DNA from: Flaveria trinervia
Lineage: Eukaryota > Streptophyta > Magnoliopsida > Asterales > Asteraceae
NCBI GenBank assembly: GCA_025506515.1
Contig: CM046444.1
Coordinates: 74,754,192-74,818,191, forward strand
Length of the DNA stretch: 64,000 nucleotides
Reading direction: 5' to 3'
Both the position numbers and the translations under genes were made by a program. Below the pieces are notes generated by a model that had not been told where the DNA came from, searched no databases, and saw only the letters and a program-made list of their open reading frames with translations. Shown in pieces: positions 56,631-64,000 of this stretch (position 1 is its first letter; each line of letters opens with the position of its first letter).

Positions 56631-57561
56631 TGTTCGGTTTGTTTTACACATTATCAAAGAAGTTTAACCATTTAAACTTGAAAACGCAGCGGAATAAAAT
56701 CTTAATATCATTTTTATAATTTGAAAATTAAAACACATAACTTAATTTTAACAAACCCAAGAACATAGGATCATTTATATGTGTATGAACAAGCTATCAA
56801 GAAGAATAAAACAACCAAAAACACAAAAAAGTTACAACCTTTGTAGAGCTGTCAAAAACATGAGATTTGTTGAAGATGGAGATGACTTGAGCAACCAAAA
56901 ACACAAAAACACCCAAAAACACCAAGGATAGGTGTCCTCAAGCTTCCATACCCACAAGCCTCAAGAAACCACCCTTTTGCTAGGATTTTTGACACCGAAA
57001 CAACCAAGAAGGGCTGAAATCTGATTTTCAGCTTTGATTTTTGACAATAAAGTAAAGAGAAAACGTTTTCTTGGTAGTCCTTTGCATGTATGAGAGAGAG
57101 GGGTTGAGTGTGTGTGTGTGTGTGTATTCAAGAGTAAGAAGTTTCAAGACCATGAAAACCCCACCCATAAGGGGCTACCAAAATTTTGCTTTCAAAAAGG
57201 GGTTTTCCCCCTTAAAATTCATTAAACATTTTATTTAACTTGTCACTAGTTAAGTTATAAAATTAACCTTTTGGTTTTATAACTCTTACACACATTATTA
57301 CTTGATGCTACTTAACCAATTTAAATAACATTACAAATAATACCCTTGAACAAAATATCCTTATAAGTTGTTCTATCTCATATGCAACTTATTTAGAAAA
57401 CCCATTTTCTAAATTGGTGTATTTATTTAATTGCATGATCATATCATATATTAAATATTTATATTGGTGTTTTCTAAGCTTGTTATTGGGTATGACCCGA
57501 CTTGGATCATTACGTACTAACCATCAATGTTCTATGTGTCTTGGGCATAAAGAATCCAACA
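56631..57561 (-). repeat. 3' LTR of B3
   Basis: 931 bp, TGTTCG on + to CCAACA. On the element strand it starts TGTTGGATTC and ends CCGAACA. It contains AACGCAGCGG (the B-family CCGCTGCGTT) and a (GT)9 run at about 57108-57125. Confidence 0.9.
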
Positions 57562-57572
57562 ATCTCCCACTT
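57562..57572 (-). other. Polypurine tract of B3
   Basis: CAAGTGGGAGA on the element strand, abutting the LTR. Same as B2. Confidence 0.82.
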
Positions 57573-58333
57573 GCAAAACATTCATAGAAGATTGATCCAA
57601 GTAGTAAATACCGCCTAACAACAGTTTACTACCCTTAATACACATGACTAAAAGCCATTCAATAACATCATCCCCTTCAACTATCCATCTTGAAATGATT
57701 TAGGTGAATCAATCATTTATCCTTTTGTTATAAATGTCATGTTAAATCCAAGGACACAGAATGATCATTCCTTGTTGATTTAACTTAATTAGGCCTTAGA
57801 CATCTGGCTCCCAACGAATAATAGGAACAAATTCCATCTTGACTACATACGTATCTCATTATCACCTCGTGTCATACCTGAACATTGCCTTATGTACTGT
57901 CTATTATTTCAGAGCAGTGAAGAACTAGCTCAAGGTATAACATTTGGTGAATATCAAAACCCAATATGTATGTCAGGTCGGAGGATACCAAATGATATTC
58001 GCCTTTACCCAAATTTACTTGTCATCAATCATGAAGATTCCATGTAGTAAAATTTGAGATGCAGGTTAGTCCAATATTTGTATCCCACAAATATCTATGA
58101 ACTTTGGCAGGAACCAATTGCTCTATATTCATGCCTTTTGAATATCCACCAATCCATGTTCATAATAGTCTTACGTTCATGTTTGTTCTCACAAATATGA
58201 CCGACTAGGGACATTTAGAATAATAAACACATTCATGGATATATACATGTTAAAAGGGAATACAACTCAAAATATCACAAATATATAAAGAGTTAAACAT
58301 TACATTGTTCCAAACATTTAAATACTAAACAGA
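57573..58333 (-). other. 3' untranslated region of B3
   Basis: Gene-free, reverse-complement homologue of 32271-33018 in B2. Confidence 0.75.
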
Positions 58334-59301
58334 TCAATTCCAATCACTAGAAAATCGAAGTCCTAAGGCACAAGTATGACTTTCATGCTTTGCACTTTCA
58401 AGGAGCTTAGTGAGTGGATCCGTATATTTGATCGGGGTGAACTTTACGAATAGATATATTTCCTTTTTCAACTTCATCCCTTATGTAGTTGAATCTCCGC
58501 TCAATGTGTCTAGTCTTTTGATGTGCACGGGGTTCCTTGATTTGTGCAATCGCACCCTCGTTATCACAAAAGATTTCTAGGGGTCTTTAATGGTAGGGAC
58601 AACCCCTAGATCAGCGATAAATTTCAATATACTTTTAACAGCCATCCAATGGCTATTACCTGGATTCTGCTGATATCTGCTCGTCATGCTTAACGCGCAT
58701 GACACATTTGGTCTAGTGCATATCATCGCATACATGATGGATCCTATAGCAGAAGCATATGGGATGTCCTTCATTCGATCTTGCTCATCTTTTGAGCTTG
58801 GACATTGAGACGTACTCAATATTGTCCCTCTTTGAAGAGGTACCATACCTATCTTAGAGTTTTCCATCTTGAACCTTTTCAAGACTTTATCAATGTATGC
58901 ACTTTGGTTTAAACCTATCAACCACCTCGATCTATCCCTATAGATCTTTATTCCGAAAATACAGGCTGCTTCACCGAGATCTTTTATAGAAAAACAACTT
59001 CCAAGCCAGGTTTTAACACCTTCCATGGTTGGAATATTGTTTCCAAAAAGTAGTATGTCATCAACATACAATACTAAGAATGTAATTATGCTCCCACTAG
59101 CCTTCTTATATACACAAGCCTCATCAGCATTCTTGATGAAACCAAATTTCTAGATCTCTTCATCGAAACGTTGATTACAATTTCTTCATGCTTGTTTCAA
59201 TCCATAGATTGATCTCTTTAACTTGCATAGTTTAATAGGATGTTGTGGATAGACAAAACCATCAGGCTGAACCATATGGACAGTGTCTTCGAGATGTTCT
59301 T
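58334..59301 (-). pseudogene. RT and RNase H remnant of B3
   Basis: The frame 59071-58577 carries MYVDDILLFGNNIPT (YVDD intact), the palm and thumb region with K-T-W-L-G-S-C-F-S, and I-G-S-I-M-Y-A-M-I-C-T-R-P. It then jumps from M-A-V-K-S-I-L-K directly to F-I-A-D-L-G-V. About 85 codons of RNase H, including the G-Y-T-D-A-S and E-Y-x-A-A-S motifs present in B1 and B2, are missing in frame. RT upstream (59072-59301) reads up to E-D-T-V-H-M-V-Q-P and is cut by E. Confidence 0.88.
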
Positions 59302-60194
59302 TGTTAGGATCAGTGATCTACGTTTGATTGATTAGGGAGTATTGCAGCGGAAATCAAACAATGAATTAGACAATTCCCAAGAATACAGTTGATATTCAAA
59401 GTAAGAACAATCGATTATAGAAAGAATTCTACAAATCAAAGATTTCATTCAATACGCGCTTTCGTGGTGGCAAAATGTCACACTTACAATCAGGTCAATC
59501 ATCCCTTATATAGGAATGTCGTGGTGGAACATTCCTTATATATGAGATTTGACGTCTGCTGATGTCATTTGATAGTGACATCTAACAGAATTATTCAGAC
59601 TACCGAAAGTTAACACAACTACTGAAGATGTCAAAACAGCTGACATCTTCTTACAAAAATACGAAGTGTTAACAGTCACTACAACTACTGAAAAGAAACT
59701 ACTGAAACTACAACGACTGAAGAACATGCTCTTCAGTCGTTTTACAAATACTGAAACAAAAAAGAGAACTACTGAAAGGAAACCATCACAACAACTGAAG
59801 AATGCTTCTTCAGCTGTTGTAACAAACTCTAAAGGCTTCGGTACTTGTACTTGAACTTCAACTGTTGTCATCAGCTGATGTCTTCAGTCTTTGTACTTCA
59901 GCTGTTGATCTTCAGTACTTTGTTCCTCAGTTGTTGATCTTCAGACTTTGGCCTTCAGCTGTTGAAGTCTTCAGTACTTTAGTCTTCAGCTATTGAAGTC
60001 TTCAGTACTTTAGTCTTCAGCTATTGATCTTCAGACTTTGGTCTTCAGCTGTTGAAGTCTTCAGTACTTTAGTCTTCAGTTGTTGAAGTCTTCAGACTTT
60101 GTCAAACAACTGATCAAGTCTTCAGCAGTTGTTGTGATGTCTGTGGGACTTAGAGGTTTTTCTGATCAGGCTCATTGGTTATTTTGGTCCAACA
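59302..60194 (-). repeat. 3' LTR of E
   Basis: 893 bp, TGTTAGGATCAG to GGTCCAACA. Hairpins at 59712-59741 (perfect 12-bp arms) and about 59786-59820. Array of TTCAGCTGTTG / TTCAGTACTTT words at 59860-60130. Confidence 0.9.
59712..59741. repeat. LTR hairpin, E copy
   Basis: AACGACTGAAGA ... TCTTCAGTCGTT, 12-base perfect arms, loop ACATGC. Confidence 0.88.
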
Positions 60195-60208
60195 AACTCC
60201 CCCTGAAC
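60195..60208 (-). other. Polypurine tract of E
   Basis: On the element strand TTCAGGGGGAGTT precedes TGTTGG. Confidence 0.82.
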
Positions 60209-60399
60209 CAATACAGCCAAAACCTCTAAACTTATTGAAGATGTCCCACGTATTATGGCAGAAGGATTTGGTCTTTTTGTCTTCTAGATCAGCTCAGAAG
60301 TGACCCATAGAAGCACAGGCGTGGGAAGAAGTCTCAATGATCTGTTTGGCAAAGGATGAATGGGAACTCTGTCTTGGGGAACTGGACACAGAGCTGTTA
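60209..60399 (-). other. 3' untranslated region of E
   Basis: Short non-coding region, homologous to that of D. Nothing else seen. Confidence 0.6.
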
Positions 60400-60823
60400 C
60401 CCCATCCATGAGATCTACTTCCCAACAACGAGTCTGTATGACTCCCTTGTATAGGCCTCAAGGAAGGTTATCTGTTCCTCCATGGTAAGCTCTTCAGCTC
60501 TCCTTCAAAAAGTGATTCTGGCCCATAATATTGAGATAGGTATTGACCTGTTTCCCATTTTTGAGTTCCACAGTTGTTATTACTCTATAAGCAAATTCAT
60601 GAGGGTGATTACCCTCTAAGAACAACTGGAGCTCATTCTTTCTAACTTCCTCAAGCCTCTTATATACTAACCCCTTTTTCACCATTTTATTTTCCAGCAT
60701 ATTTTGTGGGGTCAGGTTAGCTTTATAGGCTTTCTTGAAGTCGTCTAGGATTTCCCGGGGTGATACTACAAAGACCAGTGAGATCACTTCATCTACAATC
60801 TTCTTCACTTGGCCAATGTATCT
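60400..60823 (-). pseudogene. Third ORF of E, C-terminal part
   Basis: The frame 60808-60494 begins M-K-K-I-V-D-E-V and contains S-P-R-E-I-L-D-D-F-K-K-A-Y and E-L-Q-L-F-L-E-G-N-H-P, parallel to 39475-39101 in D. It is separated from the main frame by a stop at 60824. The last part before 60400 is in a shifted frame. Confidence 0.7.
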
Positions 60824-62497
60824 CTATGGAATGTTTTGCTTGTGAATCCTATGAGACACCCTGGGATCAGGCCAAATCCTCACTCTCTCCTTTTGATATT
60901 GAAATGTATGTTTAAGAGTGTATAATCTGAGAGCATGCTTCTTCATGTTGATGATTGAATATGTGGCAGCATATGCTTTGTCAACTCTCCTCAACAATTC
61001 CTCATCATGTTGTTTATGAAGCTCTTCTTCTTCTAGCTTCACTTTCACAATTTGTGTTTGAGTTTCAGGAGTAATTGTTGGAGAGTGACTTGTGCCCTTA
61101 GGCAACTGTATAACAGCTGAGAGTGGCAGCCTATCTTCATCTTCATCATTATCTTCGTCATCTTCTTCTAGCCTCAGTACCCTTCTCTTCCTCTTCTGGG
61201 GTACTTCATCGGCTACTGGTTTTGTGGGTAAGAGAATTGGTTTAGTGGGTTGTGGTTTTGGTGGTTTTGGTGTGGGAATGTTGATAGGCTGTTCTAGCAT
61301 TCTGGATGTGAGGTCGGCTTTAGATTGCTTGACTAGTTCAGTCCTGCTCCCAGCACCAGCTTCATTTAAGGCTTCAATAACCAATCCTTTGGGGTATACT
61401 TCAGACGAACAGATCTTGGTGGTTATTACCAAGATGCTATCCCTGGACCATGCCTTGATCTCAATCAATGATCTACCCAGATATTTCGCTATGAACCTGA
61501 TCATGATTTCTAGCCTTTCCCTTTCCAACACCTCATAACTTGCCCATCTAGCTTGGATTTCTTCAATCTCTAGTCTTCTGATTTCTGAGTCAAGTTTTTC
61601 AGTGTCGTGACCTTTCCTAAACAACTGATCAATGATGTTATCCATTGATCGGCTGTGTTCGGCATCAGCATTCTTCACCATTGTCTCCAAGTCAGTCTCC
61701 TTCTCATTCTTCCTTTTCTTGTATGTGACATGAAAGTCTTTAGTACTTTCAGTCACCTTCTCCATGTCAGCATCCTTCACCTTCTCCTTCTCAGTTTCTT
61801 TCATATCTGCAATCCTCTTTCTTTTTGCTTTCACTGACTGAATCTCCCCCTTTTTGGTTGCATTTGTTACAAGGGGTTGATTGTCAGAAAGCCTTTTGCT
61901 CACAACATCCTCTATCATGGGTTGTATAACTGAGGGAAGCCTCTCATCAAGGGTTTTAAGCACCATATTAGTGATAGTTGATGTGATGAGAGGTAAGGAA
62001 TGTTGAAAGATAGAAGCTATTTGCTCAAGGGGGTTCCGTCCCTGAGAAATAGTGCCAGAAGCAGAGGCAGGTGGCTGAGTGTTTTGGAGTGGCTCTGTGT
62101 ATGGGAGACCTTCAGAGGAAGGTGCCATCTGTGGATTTGGAGGGGTAGATGGTCTTTGAACCTGAGAAGTTTTGGCAAGCAGCTCTTTGAGTCTACTCAC
62201 CTCATCCTCGAGGATGGTCTTTTGGGCTAAAACATCATAAAAGAAGCCCAGGTCATCACCAGTGTTTATTGAATCACCTGACCTCCTGATAGAATTAGGA
62301 TGAACATGCTCTGAGTGTAGATCAGTGGTAGCATATGCCCCTTGGTCATGGTACTGGGGACTTCCTACCTCAGGACCATGTCCTTCATCGGCAGTTGCCT
62401 CTGGTGAGGTCTTATGGATAGTACCAAATTCATCCTGATGATTTGCTGAAGCAAGAGAAGTGGCAGCCTCACTAGAAATTCGAATCTCCGTTTCCAT
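60824..62497 (-). CDS. Third ORF of E, central 557-codon frame
   Basis: The longest open frame in the window. Predicted order: Ser/Glu-rich start; an acidic region with T-G-D-D-L-G-F-F-Y-D-V-L (about residues 85-100); a heptad-like E-V-S-R-L-K-E-L-L-A-K; a Pro-rich linker; a helical segment near residues 170-210; basic clusters V-K-A-K-R-K-R and Y-K-K-R-K-N-E that resemble nuclear-localisation signals; Glu-rich helices; a conserved region with A-K-Y-L-G-R-S-L-I-E-I-K-A-W-S; a Pro/Lys-rich stretch; an acidic E-E-D-D-E-D-N-D-E-D-E-D run; and a C-terminal helical domain. No hydrophobic membrane segment or signal peptide. It looks like a soluble, possibly nuclear or RNA-associated protein, not an envelope glycoprotein (inference). 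Methionine at 62497 is not the true start, since upstream homology continues. Confidence 0.75.
   Translation of the reverse strand: METEIRISSEAATSLASANHQDEFGTIHKTSPEATADEGHGPEVGSPQYHDQGAYATTDLHSEHVHPNSIRRSGDSINTGDDLGFFYDVLAQKTILEDEVSRLKELLAKTSQVQRPSTPPNPQMAPSSEGLPYTEPLQNTQPPASASGTISQGRNPLEQIASIFQHSLPLITSTITNMVLKTLDERLPSVIQPMIEDVVSKRLSDNQPLVTNATKKGEIQSVKAKRKRIADMKETEKEKVKDADMEKVTESTKDFHVTYKKRKNEKETDLETMVKNADAEHSRSMDNIIDQLFRKGHDTEKLDSEIRRLEIEEIQARWASYEVLERERLEIMIRFIAKYLGRSLIEIKAWSRDSILVITTKICSSEVYPKGLVIEALNEAGAGSRTELVKQSKADLTSRMLEQPINIPTPKPPKPQPTKPILLPTKPVADEVPQKRKRRVLRLEEDDEDNDEDEDRLPLSAVIQLPKGTSHSPTITPETQTQIVKVKLEEEELHKQHDEELLRRVDKAYAATYSIINMKKHALRLYTLKHTFQYQKERVRIWPDPRVSHRIHKQNIP
61844..61857 (-). 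other. Internal polypurine-tract-like word in the third ORF of E
   Basis: CTCCCCCTTTTTGG on +, identical to 40508-40521 in D. Confidence 0.65.
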
Positions 62498-63730
62498 ACT
62501 TGGAGATTGAATATGGTAACCTTGTGCTGTGGGGTGTCAGAAGCACTTTGGTCCTCCCCCTCAATGGTTGAGTCCATCCCAGTTTTGATTGGCATCTAGG
62601 GAGGAGGTGAGGAGTGCAACTGAGTCAGCACTTTGGCAATTATGATGGTAGGACTTGGGGGGCGGTTGCAGTGGGACAGGGTGTGAAGGCAGTATGCACC
62701 CGGGGAGAGTGGTGCGTTTCAATGGCTACCTCCTCAAGCGAGGAAGGTTCCAGATGTATAGGTGCCCCAGAGATGGTTGCTACAGGCTCCTGTTGAGAGG
62801 AAACCTGAGCGGTTGAGGGTGAGTGAGTACCTGTATCTACTGGGGGTTATGACGAGTAGATATAACCTGCGTTTGTGTTGCAGGGGCATCCTCAAGGGAC
62901 TCATTTCCTGAGTAGCCTTTTTGGCTTTCTTGTGTTTGGGTTTGGTGGGGATAATGGATTTGGAGGTGGTGGCTGTGGGTTCTAGCTGTGTGGGTTTTCG
63001 CAGTTTGGCAGCCAGTTTGAGTGACTGTTCTGAGTTGTGCCTGGAGTATACTTCAGGCAATACAGCCGTGGCAGGGACTCCAAGGCCAACAAGTCCCGCA
63101 GCTTTCAGCTGGTTTACTATAATGGCCATTGGAACCGAGGATATAATATCCATCGGTTAGCTATAGGCTTGGAGGCCATATCCTTTAGTTCAATAAATAA
63201 TATTTCAGAAAAAATTATGTTTTGTTGGTCAAGGATAGAGAATAATACCTACTGCCACCTCGTCGACATTTCATCCAAGAAGAAGTCTTAGAAGCTAAGC
63301 ATACATTCACCATATGAAAAATTAGTCATTCCGCATCATGGAAATGTTTCTTCAGGATGGTAGAGGCACTAAGGTTACCTTGGTATCCATGTTGGGCAAA
63401 TAATAGATCAGTGGTGCCCTTTGGATACCCAGTGGGGAAACTGGCATCATCTAGTTGTAGGGTTTGGCGAAGGATTTCTGGAGTGATGACCACCTGACGA
63501 TTGTTGACGAACGACTGGAGAGAGTCGGTGTCATTCTCCCCAGTGATGAGGGTGACGTTCGTCCAGAACTGCTGGAGGGATTCGGCATGAATGGTAGGAT
63601 TTAGAATAAAAGCCGTTTTGTATGGAAAGTTGATCATTAGATCAATGGCATTATCAAACTTTGTCCACAAGGATGATTTGGTAAGGTAAGCAACACAGTT
63701 GTGTCATGGTTTAAGCTTCATGTTCGCCAT
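62498..63730 (-). pseudogene. Third ORF of E, N-terminal part
   Basis: ATG at 63730 (M-A-N-M-K-L-K-P), then an in-frame TGA, then H-N-C-V-A-Y. The open stretch 63670-63326 has W-T-K-F-D-N-A-I-D-L-M-I, a P-T-I-H-A-E-S-L-Q-Q-F-W segment, V-I-T-P-E-I-L-R-Q-T-L-Q-L-D-D and F-A-Q-H-G-Y-Q-G. After a TAG the region continues to about 63140 in changing frames, then 63153-62734 with a Lys/Ser-rich stretch. It matches D (42260-41364) and, more distantly, C2 (20608-19780). Confidence 0.75.
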
Positions 63731-64000
63731 TGATGTGAGAGAAGGTTCTGAGTTTTTGAACGTTAGGTTTGAGATGATGAAACTCTGTAAGATGAGGTAT
63801 TTATAGGGTACGGGTTATGAAGCAACTGAAGGGTTTGGTATGAGTCGTCAGTAGTTTTAAACGATTGATGATGTGGTATTAACCTTCAGAAGTTGAAACA
63901 ACTGAAGTCTTGGTTTTAGGCGTCAATAGTTATAAAACTACTGAAGACCATGGTTTTAGCTTCAGATGTTGGAAACAACTGATAACTTGGTGTTAGTCAT
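63731..64000 (-). other. Spacer upstream of the third ORF of E
   Basis: No gene. CAGTAGTT, AACAACTGAAG and AAACTACTGAAG words in both orientations, as in 42261-42848 of D. Confidence 0.6.

Larger units (their letters stand above)
56631..59301 (-). mobile_element. Element B3: B-family copia, 3' portion
   Basis: The 3' LTR at 56631-57561, polypurine tract, 3' untranslated region, RNase H and RT are read on the - strand. It is inserted in the RNase H of G, and its candidate TSD is TAACG at 56626-56630. RT is interrupted at 59301 by E. The 5' portion is outside the window. Confidence 0.9.
59302..64000 (-). mobile_element. Element E: Sirevirus-like copia related to D, 3' part
   Basis: 3' LTR, polypurine tract, env-position ORF and the start of the pol-ORF spacer, all on the - strand. 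The right-hand part, with pol, gag and 5' LTR, is beyond the window. The candidate TSD on the left is TTCTT (59297-59301), in the RT of B3. Its LTR is closest to the solo LTR at 35508. Confidence 0.9.

Noticed and set aside
57108..57125. (GT)9 microsatellite.
   Set aside because: Ordinary simple repeat in the LTR of B3; noted in that entry only.
61092..61538. 148-codon Ser-rich + strand frame.
   Set aside because: Antisense shadow of the acidic and helical part of the third ORF of E.
63165..63260. Possible spliceosomal intron in the third ORF (GTATT...AAAG at the same place in D and E).
   Set aside because: The supposed intron translates, in shifted frames, into residues that follow on from the flanking domain (N-F-S-x-I-x-F-like segment). 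Stops and frameshifts from decay explain the break better.

Overview
The window is a plant nuclear DNA segment made of nested LTR retrotransposons. I find no host gene, tRNA, rRNA or CRISPR array. Reasons for a plant genome: Ty1/copia gag-pol remains with primer-binding sites complementary to the 3' end of initiator-Met tRNA (TGGTATCAGAGC type), LTRs bounded by TG..CA, and 5-bp target-site duplications (TSDs). The copia families with an extra ORF after pol recall Sirevirus-type (SIRE/Maximus) elements, and from memory similar proteins are common in Asteraceae. That host assignment is inference.

Left block (1-19.6 kb, + strand). Element C is a degenerate Sirevirus-like copia whose 5' LTR lies left of the window. 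Its gag is split at 2115/11938 by element A (2116-11937, TSD GGATA), a short LTR element with no recognisable pol. The 3' LTR of A is split by element B1 (4196-11581, TSD TGAAC), a copia with a decayed gag-pol and a truncated 3' LTR. After A, C continues through protease, integrase, RT and RNase H to about 16.88 kb. A spacer and the C-terminal part of an env-position ORF follow.

Middle block (19.75-37.4 kb, - strand). C2 is a second member of the C family, tail-to-tail with C. It carries a solo LTR of family F (23263-23985, TSD AATCT), a complete B-family element B2 (26046-33956) and a solo LTR of the D/E type (35508-36461, TSD GCTAT).

Right block (37.4-64 kb). B4 (+) is inserted in the gag of C2. 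Its 5' LTR is split by D (38186-50066, - strand, TSD GGTTG), a complete 11.9-kb Sirevirus-like element with both LTRs, gag, pol and an env-position ORF. Its gag is followed at once by G (52603-56630, - strand), a Ty3/gypsy element. G is broken in RNase H by B3 (-, B family), and B3 is broken in RT by E (-, D/E type), which runs off the right edge. This gives a chain C2 > B4 > G > B3 > E, still open at the right edge.

Every coding region carries stops, frameshifts or catalytic changes, so none looks able to move on its own. The least ordinary signals are non-coding: conserved hairpins in the D/E-type LTRs, a conserved hairpin plus micro-ORF and a triple repeat in the B-family leader, polypurine-tract-like sequence inside the env-position ORF, and a recurrent CAGTTGTT / AACWACTGAAG word running through D.
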